Origin: Actinernus sp. WN-2022
Lineage: Eukaryota; Cnidaria; Anthozoa; Actiniaria; Actinernidae
Length of the DNA: 64,000 nt
Assembly (NCBI GenBank): GCA_030867875.1
Contig: JAOWCC010000441.1
Coordinates: 372,001 to 436,000 of the forward strand
Direction: 5' to 3'
In this document: in pieces, positions 53,122-63,059 of the stretch
How the letters are laid out: every line of letters begins with the position of its first letter
Numbering within the stretch: position 1 is the first letter of the stretch
Translations under genes and position numbers: made by a program
The notes under the pieces: model-generated
What the model was told of the DNA's origin: nothing
What the model saw: the letters and a program-made list of their open reading frames with translations, nothing else
The model's database searches: none

Positions 53122-53709
53122 AATTGCAAATACCCCAGCCCCTCACTAATAAAATGATTTCATATACATCAATAAAAAATGCAGAGATTAAATTACCAAT
53201 GGTTGATGACACAAAATTTGAAACAAACATGTAAACAACTCATTGTGCTAAACTAATTTTTTTTATGAACTAGTCTGGGGCTATGGTAATTGAACAATAT
53301 TTACATGTATCTCCATACTGCTATGAAAGAAAACTCTGTGATCTCAATCATGTATCTCATGTAATGTATCTCATGTACATGTATCTCACACTGAAGCATT
53401 TGTACATCAATTTATGCATGACAACTTTTTAGGGATTATTAATGATATTTCATGTGCACATGGGTATACATCAATGGCCGATAATAATAATCTTTAACAG
53501 ATGGAGTATGAGATGTTTTACAAACCTGACTCATGTGCTGAGCTTGGAACATCTAAAGCTAGCATGAACAGGACTAGAAAGACCAATGCAGCACCAGGTC
53601 CAAAGAAGAAGTATAATGAATATAAAGACTTTCACAGCTGTGAAGTGGAGGCCCACATATGTGCTTCTTTCATGACAATGGCTGGGATGTCTAAACCTGA
53701 TGGTACATA

Positions 53710-54328
53710 ATATATTTTACAATACTCTTGCTTATCCATACATTATTGAATAGCATAAAAATTAGTAGCTCACTTATTGTGATCAACATGTATTTCTATT
53801 AGCCATTTCTTAAAAGAAATAATATATTAGGACTGGGACCTTGAAGTAGGTAAAAATATTTCAATTAAAAAAACATCACAAGTCAAAATACTCTGCAGAA
53901 ATTTTAACAATGTCTGCTGCAAATACATAAAAATTAGCATGTTTACTGGGTTTGGCAATGTTTGGATCAGTATTAATGAGGTGACAAGCTTTCAAAATTC
54001 ACAAAAAAAAGAGAGCTCAATGTAATTTTATATTTTTTTAGGGTGGGGGGTGCCCCATACCAAGCTTTCTTGTATTGATGATTTTCAAAAGTTGTTATTG
54101 AGTTCTTATTTACTCAATGAACTTAAAATGTGGTAAACATACTACATGTACCTTCCATGTGATCTTTCATATGGTTCACTTTAAACATTTAAAATAATTT
54201 ACACATGCTCATGTCTATTTAGTCCTGTATCAGTTTACTAAATAACAACTGTTAAAAATTAATGGTTAAGAAATATTAATACCAGTAACTTGATATTATT
54301 AAACCTCTATTTTACCCTTTACAAATAG
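53710..54328. other. Intron of the DUF6589-like gene, nothing else seen
   Basis: AT-rich intronic sequence, no repeat with clear ends. Confidence 0.4.
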
Positions 54329-55429
54329 ATAAGCCCTCATTCAGTCTCCCAGACAGCACAGCAAACAACCAAACAAAGGGGAAATGGCTTCTTGATATTT
54401 GTGAATCCTTCATTGATAAGTACATGTTCGATGTTGGGGATACAGATTGTCTAGTTCAGCAAACACACCAGCTGCAACTTGCATCTCTTGGTAATTACAA
54501 GTGCAGAATAGAAGGATGTGACAAAGTCTATGTTTACCATTCTGCACGAGTTAGGTATTATTAAATAAATATATGATCAATATTAATACCATGTAATAGC
54601 AGGGCACAAAAACATTTTTTGTCCAAATAGTCTAGGACTGGTGGATTTTGCTATCAGCTGGCGGATACCATCTTTAGTTTTTGATGCTTCTTTGATGGAC
54701 AATAAAAATATTTTAGTTTAAGAAAAAACATAATGAAATTATACACAAAAATGTGACTCCAGCATTCTGGCTAATATACCAGTTCCAACATGCCCAAAAG
54801 GCATTCATTGCAGTGATTTTCACACCGCCCTTTCAGTATTGTTGTCTCAACGTAGAAGTTGTGTTTTGGTGAACGTCAATCATATTAATTCCACGTTCTT
54901 CTCATTGGTCAACCTGTTTATCTGTGACAAAATTGTTTATTGCCGGTAGACAAATTAATTGCTTTGCTTCTAGAAAATAAGCAACAAAAACTGATATTGA
55001 CTCCAGATTTTAGTAAAGAATATCTATTCTTGGACTTAATTTAATATCAAATAGAACTGCCAAGTAGAAATAACTCATTGGTCCTTTTACAAGACTTGGA
55101 AGAACTCATTTTGCACCACAGATGTTTTTTGCATCCTGGATGTATATGTTAACATTCAATAATTGATTTAAAGAATTTAATTGTTTGGTAAATAAACACA
55201 TTTTACACTGATAATAATTTATTGTCAACAGTCCTGAATTAACTGCCCATGGCAAAAAAGATGAGCGTCAAGGTCAACTGAGAGACGAATATGGCTATTA
55301 CTATTGCCGATGTGACTGTGGGAATGTGTTTAGTACCAAATCAACAAGGAACAGGTGATTGTTAAAGGGCATATAAGCCCTGCAGGTATTACGCTATTAC
55401 ATGATCTCAAACAGGGAATATTTTTTTAG

Positions 55430-55672
55430 TGTCATTGGTTGGGGAGCTGTGGTTAAGCGATTTGTCTCTCACCTCTGTGGCCCAGGTTCGATTCCTGATC
55501 ACGGCACGATATGTGAGTTGAGTTTATTGGTATCTTGCCCTTGCTCCGAGGGTTTTTTCGGGTTCTCCTGTTTTCCTCCCTCCACAAAATCCAACATGCT
55601 AAATTCCACATTAAATTCCAATTCGATCTGTGGATAATAATAATAACAACAACAATGATAATAATAAATATT
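55430..55672 (+). mobile_element. SINE with tRNA-like head and (ATA)n tail
   Basis: GGGAGCTGTGGTTAAGCGAT and CAGGTTCGATTCCTGATCAC hold the A- and B-box promoter elements of a tRNA gene (the B box GGTTCGATTCC is perfect) at the usual spacing. The body has CTCCGAGGGTTTTTTCGGG-TTCTCC and GTTTTCCTCCCTCC, known to me from invertebrate SINEs, and the end is a run of AATAATAATAACAACAAC. In intron 7 of the DUF6589-like gene, same orientation. It is a retroposon, not a tRNA gene. Confidence 0.75.
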
Positions 55673-56921
55673 TAACCAACCATCAATGAAACAAGTCCCA
55701 TCTAGATTTAAATAAGTCTGAGGCGGTATGACTTTGAAATGTTAAGTTTTTATACTAAAAAAAAATCAAAATGCCACTTCCAGGGTCACACAACAATGAA
55801 AACGGTAAGAACATGATACTTAATATTGGCCACTTCAGAAGTGAAACACAAGGACTGGGTTGAGTTGGTAAAGTTGATTTAATTATAATCTAATTAAGAA
55901 ATGACAAGCATCCCTGCAATCCATACCTGTAAACGTCTCTTATTTTTGAAAGCTCACCATATGGTAACAATGAAACATAACCAAAATTGGTAAACATATT
56001 AATTTTGATGTGATCTTTCTTGTGATGGAGTTCATTTCTTAATTAGATTATAATTAAATTGACTTTGCAATCTCAACCCAGTCCTTCTTTCATTTCTAAA
56101 GTGGCCAATTAATTGATATTCTTACTTCCACTAGGCATGAGAAAAAAATACACCCAGACTTCATTGTACCTGTTGAAGAAACTACAGAAAGTACTCCAAA
56201 GGTTCCATCAGATTACCTGTACAACTACCACTGTGGAAAACTTAAATTTGGTCTCATTCTATTGGAATTTAATGATGCAGTGCAAGAAGGTGATGGACAA
56301 AGACTTAATGATCTCTACAAGTTGTCGCTGTTACTTTACAAAAGTGGTGGACACTATAAGTATGCCTATGTTGTTCTTCTTTATCTTGTTAACATTTCTG
56401 CACTGTACACAGAATTTGGAGCTTTTCAGCTCAAATGGAATCGCTTCTACAACAAATATGGTTTGCTTGGAAGAAGTATTTCCCTTGATCTAAAGAAAGA
56501 ACAGCAAAATAAAATTTTGAAGAGTCTCTGGCGAGCACTTGGGCCAAACTTAAACCAGGACAATGCATCACGCGTGGCTAAGACATTGGAGCTGCTTGAA
56601 CTGCTTATCCATTCAGTGGACAGTGACTGTGAATTATTAGAACGACAGGGTAAAAGATCAGATGGTAACCCTGAGGAGCCTGTTCTACAGATCACTTCAG
56701 ACTTAATGGAAATTAAAGCATTTCATTTAATGCCAGGAAGAGAGGGGCATCAGTCATTCCCTCAGTTTCCAAGCAGCCTGATCAAGCTAGATTACAGGGA
56801 CCTTCACAAATGGATGACAGAGAAGATCCAGCTGTGGGGGTCAATACATGATAGAGTACATGTATCTCACTGATCAGTGTCATTGGAAAGTTGTCAAGTT
56901 CTTGTTACTCTGCATAGACTG

Positions 56922-57331
56922 TAAAAAGAATACCAGCAACAGCCCTATTGTTCTTTGCGAATATGCCTTGCCATGGATCTGCCACATTATTCCTACTGTC
57001 GTTGGCTACTTTAAGCAATGTGTTCTGCTTGAAAATGACATGCAGTGATGGTAGACTTTTCACAAACCACAGGCAAAAGCTCCTTTCTCTGCACTCTTCT
57101 TTATCGACTGTGCCAGGAATACTGTGTATAAATTTACAAACCTAGGTTTGAATATTAATCTAGAATCTTGGGTTTTGCAATACTTTGCGAGTGATTTGCA
57201 TTTTTTGTGTGAAATATAAGGTGTTGATTAGAAATATCACACAAGATTTCAGCCAATGGGAATTTAGCTGAACATTTAGTTTGGTCATTGAATTCTCAAA
57301 GAACAATAGGGCTGTGGCAGGTATTTTTTTC
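56922..57331. repeat. Element with ~35-bp inverted ends just after the DUF6589-like gene
   Basis: AATACCAGCAACAGCCCTAT then TGTTCTTTG at 56929-56957 returns inverted as CAAAGAACAATAGGGCTGTG and GCAGGTATT at 57297-57324. The interior, about 340 bases, has no recognised coding sequence. Confidence 0.6.
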
Positions 57332-57498
57332 TCTTCTCAGTCTCACCACTCCCCCCACAAATGCCTGGCTTTGTACACTAGCCACAATACAGAGTTTAGC
57401 TAACCTATGAAGATGTAAGTGAAATGTGTACATACCTGTATGATTCAATTTTTCCACTGGTTTATTTTTTGGTATTTTCACATACATGTATTTTGTTC

Positions 57499-57648
57499 AA
57501 AATTGAAGGGCTGTGTGCAATAAGGGTATAACAAGTGACTCCTGATTGTATTATAAATTCTCCTTCAAATACGTTGTTTTCTAAGGGAGAATTTAGAATG
57601 TGATCAGGAGTCACCTATGCCCTTGTTGCACACAGCCCTTCAATTTTA
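57499..57648. repeat. Foldback element with ~70-bp arms
   Basis: AAAATTGAAGGGCTGTGTGC at 57499 pairs with GCACACAGCCCTTCAATTTT ending at 57648; inside, GTGACTCCTGAT pairs with ATCAGGAGTCAC and AAATTCTCC with GGGAGAATTT. Short loop in the middle. MITE-like. Confidence 0.8.
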
Positions 57649-57649
57649 A

Positions 57650-58214
57650 CATGTTGGGTAATTAATAAGCTGGGTAATATGAATTTGTACAAAGAATTTG
57701 TAATATAACGTATAAGCACGGTCTGGGCAAAATTTGGCTGCTAAGTGACAGTTACTGTCAGACCAGTAACGGATTACAAAAGCCTTCCTTAATAGGGGCA
57801 AGGGTATCAAAAGATACGAATGTGTCACTAGCTTACCAAACTTAGAATAAGCAACCACAATTTAATGATTGAAAAAGGCACAAGCCCATACATCACCCCA
57901 AAGAGAGGAAGTGCCGTTTTTGCACCTTGAGAAAAAAGATGAAAAGCATTTCCTTACACAATGTGACTTCTATGATGATTTAAAAAGTCTACGGTACTTG
58001 CTAAATACTTAAGAGAAAAGCATAATCTGCAGTTTCAAAAGCTAAATACATGTACAAAAAGGCAATTTATGCTTCTGATAGATCCTGCAAGAAAATTAAT
58101 TACAACTATTTATAATTACATCCATGACTGATTCCAGAAAGGAAAAAGGGCACTACCTCAAATCAAAAAGAATTAGTATTACCAAATCAGCATTCAACAA
58201 GAGCAATTTATTAT
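57650..58214. other. Non-coding stretch
   Basis: No gene or bounded repeat recognised. The sequence is AT-rich and its open frames are short. Confidence 0.4.
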
Positions 58215-58325
58215 AGCCTGCAAACAGGCTCTTGGGAGAGAGGAAGAGGGGTGAGGGAAGGAAGTCTTCCCTCCCACCTCTTCTCGCCCCCCCCCCCCCC
58301 CCCCCCCCCCCAGAGCCTGGCTAAA
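58215..58325. mobile_element. Hairpin-ended purine/pyrimidine MITE (copy D)
   Basis: AGCCTGCAAACAGGCTCTTG at the left; the right end is shortened to CCCAGAGCCTGGCT after a run of about 22 C. AATTTATTAT before and AAATTTATTATT after give a clear target duplication. The long C run is prone to slippage. Confidence 0.7.
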
Positions 58326-58435
58326 TTTATTATTATCTTTAAGTATTTCTTGTACAATAATGGGATGACACTGATGTACATATGTAAGCATAACCTTGCA
58401 AGGTGCCAATAAACACCTGTCTGTCAATACATGTA

Positions 58436-58485
58436 TGTGCTAGCTCTTGGGGGAGGGGGGGGGGGGGGGAGGGGGCAGGGGTCAA
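58436..58485. repeat. Partial purine-tract repeat next to the RecQ exon-1 duplicate
   Basis: GCTAGCTCTTGGGGGAGGGGG followed by a pure G run and GGGTCAAGAGTACAATAAC. The last part matches the RecQ promoter (GAGAGTACAATGAC). It looks like a decayed remnant of the hairpin-ended module together with promoter sequence. Confidence 0.5.
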
Positions 58486-58495
58486 GAGTACAATA

Positions 58496-58919
58496 ACAAT
58501 GACATCAGTACCCTAAAGTGAGAAGCAATGGCGAGTATTTCGAAAAGTACACTAGATAGTTACACTTTCGTCAAGATTTAGGCATTCTTTCGTTTTAAAA
58601 GACAAAATTATAGAGAAAGGCAATAAACGGTTTGCTAGATGGATCAGATATTCTTGCTTTACTTCCGACAGGTTATGGCAAGAGTTTAATTTTTCTATTA
58701 CTGGTTCTTGTGAGCAAAGCCAAGAGAGGAATGGTGACTTCAGTCCTCATCATTTGTCCCTGAAACCATCATTGATGACCAAGTCGAAGCCATTAAGCAC
58801 TCAGGATTAAAGCTTGTTCTATTTCAGATGTAACTGCAGAAGAACTCAAATCTGGTGTATTTCAGCTTATCTTCGGATCAGAGGTAGTTCTCAACAATGT
58901 TGACAACGTTATCGGTTAC
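58496..58919 (+). pseudogene. Inverted, decayed duplicate of RecQ-like promoter and exon 1
   Basis: From ATGACATCAGTACCCTAAAG through AGTGAGAAG and CACTTTCGTCAAGATTTAGG, the text follows the RecQ-like gene's upstream region and exon 1 closely but in the opposite orientation. It still encodes GLLDGSDILALLPTGYGKSL (Walker A) and SDVTAEELKSGVFQLIFGSE, but stops and frameshifts interrupt it after LIICP, the start region is deleted, and it ends at the DNVIG stretch just before the DExH box. It stops three bases before the stop codon of the functional gene. Confidence 0.85.
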
Positions 58920-58922
58920 ACA

Positions 58923-61900
58923 TTATAATAAGTCATCTTCAACATCAACAGAATAATCAGAATCAGATTCAAAATTGTAATGTTCCTGTGGTGAAGATAA
59001 TTGTGTTGCTTCAAGTTCCCCTCTTCCAAACACTTCCACCATAGCATCAATATTTTGAATGTCTTCAAAAATTTCATGAAATACTTCTAATATCTTCAAG
59101 GCATGTTGAATTGAAAACACTGGTAGATGTTCAGTGATGTCCTTCACAGTAAAAATTGTGTGGGCTTTTTCAACAAGGTTGCTCACCATTTGGTTGCCAT
59201 AATCCAAAGAGGCATTCACATTTAACAGATTGAGCATGGGAAGTAGTGAATTACTAACCATTTCATGCAATGCACTCTGCAGGTCTTCTTTATCAGAGGG
59301 CGATACTGGTCTACTCATTGTTGGCTGCGCTGGCGAAGCCTCAACCAATGGGTCGACTTCAAACACAGGAGGCACTATGCTACATTCCCCACTTCCTTGA
59401 CACTTGCATACTTTAGCACAGTTCTTACAGCAACCATGTCCTGGTTTTAATGACTCTATGTTTGAATCAAATGGTTTGTAGGCTGCAATCCTGTAGCAGT
59501 CAGTAGTTTTTACAAAGTCTTTCACATCTTGTTCACAAAGCCCAAGCTGTTGGCCATAATATACAATGATAACATCAGCAGGCATGTTATCCCGACCAGC
59601 ACGCCCAGACTCTTGATGATAATCCAACATGTTGCATGGAGGTCCCCAGTGAATGATGTATCTGACATCTGGGAAGTTTACTCCCATACTAAGGGCAGCA
59701 CTAGCAATTGCTAGTCTCTTCTTTCCATCACTCTTAAAGGACTTAACAAGTCGTTCTTTGTACTTAGGCAGAGTGAAAGAATGGTATATGCCAATTATAC
59801 AGTTTTCTGAAGACTGATTATCTTGAGGGACATATGCTTCCTTCCCCAGTTTCAACAAAATAAAATTAAAAAGTGCAGCAATGTCATTGAGAGTTCCATT
59901 GCAAAACATAATGGTTTTAGGTGTTTCTGCACGTTTGTCCTTGAGCACATTTATGAGCCATGAGATGTTATCATAAATCTGTTCTCTTTTGCATTTCATC
60001 ACTGATATTCTTAAATTTTGCCTGTTGGGACTAAGAAACAACGACAATGGCTTATTCAGGGCAAGTTCAGATATAATCGTCTTCTGTGTCTGTCTATCTG
60101 CAGTTCCAGTTAGTGCAAGCACTGGGGTTCCTGAAATTGTCACAAAGAGTCATACTTGTATTACAGTTATCACTGACAGTTAAACCATAATTATTAGAGC
60201 TCCAACATTGATGTTGACATTTTAACATTTTCAGCCTCAGTCAAAACTGAGGGTAAATATCTAACTGAAATTAAGTTAAGAAATGTGTACAGTCGAACCT
60301 GTTATGGACACCTCTATAATAAAGACACCTCCTTAATATGAACAGTTCTCTCAGTCCCAGCAAAATCCCCATACATTTTCTATTAACATACCTCTATGTT
60401 ATGACACCTATTAAACAGACAATGGACACTAAAACTTGGCTGCAGAAAGGAATATCCATGTAAAGTTACCCTCTTTATTATGGACAATGTAATTCTGTAA
60501 TGACCATTCTGTGTAAAACTTTTGAATAATCTTCTGAATACAATGGCAGTCGGGTTCTTTGACTAGACTACACTGTCATGCTAGATTAGACTATATTTTC
60601 CCTATCTGATACATCATTTTTATTTCTTGACTAATCTGGAGCATGGGTCCTCGTTACAATATGTTTCAACTCCCTTATGTTTCTGGTACAGTATTGTATT
60701 AAAATTTATTTCGATAAAGCTAAAGAAAGTAAAGCAGAGGAATTTGATAATTTGTGGTATGAAATACTGTACAATTATTGTAAATGGAACATTTAAAATG
60801 ACATCATATAAGAGGCCTCTATAATATGGACATCTCTATAATATGGACACTTGGCTCTGTCCCTTTGGTGTTCTTACTTATAATCAACTGTAGTTATATT
60901 ACATGTACATGTACTTGATGTCATACTTATTTTTTTAAATTGAATCACATAATTCTATTTACTGCATGATTTGGTACATGCATACTTTTGTTTATATTTT
61001 GCCAATTAATAAATAGCATGCTTGCTGGCTATTCATGATTGCACTCTGAATCAGTAAATCAGCATATGACTTCACAAAAGCACCGAAAGTAGGGTAAAAT
61101 ACCTTTTTTGCAGAATGATCGCAACATGGAAAGCCTGGAGAATGCTTCACGAAATGGTAACTTACTTTTGTCTTGGGACCTGTACATGTACAATGACACG
61201 TATTAAAGGCAATGGTTATATACAAATATATATATATGTATATTAAGCTAGCATGACATACATGTAAACAGCACTTTTTCTGAGGTACAACACAGACTTT
61301 TAATACCTGTAAACAGTATTTAAAAACATAAATATATACACAAAGTGGCTATTAGTAGGACAGCCATACAATCTTGTAATTTCTATTGGATTAAAATTAT
61401 TACTAGTAGTAGTGCTCGCACGAATGGAAATCAATATTTGGATCGGTGTACACGTGTCATGTACTTCAATATATATCAGCGCGACGCTTAAACCTTACCT
61501 TTTTCCAGTCCATGTCTCAACGGTATGTGACTCGTCAATAACAATTGCTACCAAATTGTCACTGATAACGTTGTCCACGTTGTTCAGCACGAGCTCGGCT
61601 GATCCGAAGATGAGCTGAAACACACCAGATTTGAGTTCTTCTGCTGTTACATCTGAAATAGAACAAGCTTCAATCCCGAGCGCTTTGGCTTCTTCAACTT
61701 GGTCATCGATGATGGCTTTCAGGGGACAAATTACGAGAACTGAAGTCGGCATTCCTCTCTCGGCTTTGCTCACAAGAACCAGTAATTGAAAAATTAAACT
61801 CTTGCCATAACCTGTCGGAAGTACAGCAAGAATATCTGATCCATCCAACAAACCGTTTATCGCCTTTCTCTGTTCGTCTTTTAAAACGAAAGAACGCCTA

Positions 61901-61968
61901 AATCTTGACGAAAGTGTATCCAATATACTTTTCAAAATACTCTCCCTTGAGCTTTCGCCGGTCGCCAT
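58923..61968 (-). CDS. RecQ-like ATP-dependent DNA helicase, 3 exons, complete
   Basis: Exons 61968-61499, 61179-61103 and 60130-58923 join in phase (2, then 1) to 584 residues with no interruption. Motif 0 Q33; motif I LPTGYGKS at 50-57; motif II VIDESH (DESH at 145-148); motif III LALTGTAD at the start of exon 3; motif V LAIASAALSMGVNFPDVRY; motif VI YHQESGRAGRDN; then a cysteine cluster HGCCKNCAKVCKCQGSGEC like the RecQ zinc region. The acidic C-terminal tail has no HRDC domain. RecQ helicases unwind 3'-5' at forks and repair intermediates. Short, divergent copies like this one are repeated in cnidarians. The start ATGGCGACC is 30-50 bases after a CCCTAAAGTGAGAAG word kept in the duplicate. 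Promoter with TGACGTCA and CCAAT-type sites at about 62003-62035. Could be a helicase of a mobile element or a host gene. Confidence 0.85.
60290..60860. repeat. Degenerate TATGGACACCTCTATAAT repeat in RecQ intron 2
   Basis: Variants of ATGGACACCTCTATAATA and CTATAATATGGACATCTC recur at about 60303-60330, 60410-60430, 60475-60490 and 60820-60855. I recognise the phrase from dispersed invertebrate repeats, probably DNA-transposon derived. It is wholly intronic. Confidence 0.5.
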
Positions 61969-62002
61969 ATTGGATTATTGCTTCTTCTCACTTTAGGGTA
62001 CT

Positions 62003-62040
62003 GACGTCATTGTCATTGTACTCTCGACCAATAGGAATTT
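62003..62040 (-). promoter_or_regulatory. CRE/ATF and CCAAT-type sites upstream of RecQ-like gene
   Basis: TGACGTCA at 62003-62010 and an inverted CCAAT (ATTGG as read on the minus strand; CCAAT at 62029-62033 on plus) lie 35-65 bases above the ATG at 61968. The same site pair precedes the P2X7-like and THAP genes. Confidence 0.5.
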
Positions 62041-62060
62041 GCGTCGATAAATTCAACGCA

Positions 62061-62202
62061 GGAATTCAAATTTGTATGGGATCCGTGCAGGCTCTCCCTC
62101 CCTTTTTCCCTCCTCCTCCCCTCCCCCCCTCCCCCCCTCTCATTTTTTTCTTCTCCCTCTCTTCTTCTCCCCAAAGTGCCCCCAAGAGCCTGTTCGCAGG
62201 CT
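62061..62202 (-). promoter_or_regulatory. Hairpin-ended purine-tract module upstream of the RecQ-like gene
   Basis: Inverted, near-identical twin of 49100-49241: GGAATTCAAATTTGTATGGG at 62061 through a pyrimidine tract to AGCCTGTTCGCAGGCT at 62187-62202. Relative to its gene it stands as the other copy does. Similarity between the two sites stops at GAATTCC, so the shared part is a discrete unit. Confidence 0.6.
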
Positions 62203-62209
62203 ATGATGG

Positions 62210-62857
62210 TAGTGCCGACTCAATGAAATGTATGTTCTATATGACGCAGTGTCGATGTCACCGAAATGATAAACACGCATGATAAACACTCTGAAGCATC
62301 CTCTTCTTTCCGAAGCTGTACCATTTCCTCTGCTACGATGTCTCTCTGGTACAGATAGTCCGGCAGAGTACTTGAAATGTCAGGGAAACCCAAATTATGT
62401 TTTATGTTTTTAATTTGGCAAGTAAATTGTTAATAAAGTTAGTGCATCCATATGATGGTGAATTTAGGCTTTGAAGTCATTGATTTAAATATATATTTTC
62501 AGAAATAATTTCATTACAATTAGACTTTGATTCAGTGATTGTCAGAACCCCCTTGAAATGTTCAGTTACTAAATACACATGTATTTCTGTCGCCACTGTT
62601 AGTTTAATGAATATAAACTATATAAGACGATGCAATCAGTTCAAGGCAATGTAAATCTAAGAATAGCAAAAAACATTTGTCCGAGCTTTTCATTTGGCTG
62701 AGTCTGGATGGAAGTCTTTATGAAGTGCCCAGCGTTGAAAACGTCTGGGCAACTTTTGCTTTGATGGCTCTTCCGACTTGTAGCGCTCCGTCGCCATTCG
62801 ATTATCCTTCAAGCTCAGGTGGGAGTTGTGTTTTATGTCCAGCCCAGAGAACAGATC
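62210..62857. other. Non-coding stretch
   Basis: No recognisable gene. A 72-codon plus-strand frame (62677-62895) lies opposite the minus-strand exon candidate below and has no known domain. Confidence 0.35.
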
Positions 62858-63052
62858 TCACACTTCCTGAGACCGCCAAGGAAGCTTATTTGTAATAAAA
62901 ATGTCCTCGTAATCACTGTCACTTTGTGACTCTTTGGAGGACATGTAGTCCATTGATAGCACATTGGCATATTTGTTTGTCTGGGCTTCCCTCAACTGGC
63001 CAGTTGATCTAGCAGCTCTTTTCCTTGCATTACGTTTCTTGAGATAAAACAA
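62858..63052 (-). CDS. Fragment of a repeated-family ORF (RKRAAR...LPWRS)
   Basis: A 64-codon minus-strand frame: basic KKRNARKRAARSTGQLREAQ then an acidic SMDYMSSKESQSDSDYED and KLPWRSQEV before the stop. Similar basic-acidic-LPWRS arrangements occur in repeated coral ORFs that I believe belong to transposon-derived genes. Splice borders not fixed; the upstream end lies in AT-rich sequence with a possible acceptor near 63060. Confidence 0.35.
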   Translation of the reverse strand: MFYLKKRNARKRAARSTGQLREAQTNKYANVLSMDYMSSKESQSDSDYEDIFITNKLPWRSQEV

Positions 63053-63059
63053 AAACGTA

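Larger units (their letters stand above)
49371..56873 (+). pseudogene. DUF6589-type gene with ZAD-like zinc finger and C2H2-like fingers, 8 exons, broken
   Basis: Exons: 49371-50772, 51442-51778, 51829-51891, 52709-52975, 53501-53702, 54329-54554, 55232-55354, 56135-56873; six of the seven joints agree in phase and have consensus borders. Exon 1 starts with a ZAD-like CRCC...CKPC zinc site and a basic linker, then CPIWC, RNKSLSALAYRISSIIFHSG and LNRMGVCMSPD, the conserved upstream region of these proteins. Later exons carry IHWTHQYAI, VSRVVTKYITAFKSLRRVVV, GDQLFEERARHVKW, KPEFADWHAKVTLYQ (DUF6589 core), two C2H2-like fingers (YKCRIEGCDKVY; YYCRCDCGNVF...RHEKKIHPD) and the C-terminal DYLYNYHCGKLKFGLILLEF, DLYKLSLLLYKSGGHYKYAY, REGHQSFPQFP. 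Breaks: frameshift near 50205-50215, TAA at 51497-51499, and exon 3 runs into a stop without a donor. The family is repeated in cnidarians; role unknown. Confidence 0.75.

Noticed and set aside
55430..55510. tRNA gene
   Set aside because: A- and B-boxes are present but the cloverleaf arms do not close and the sequence continues into a SINE body with an (ATA)n tail.
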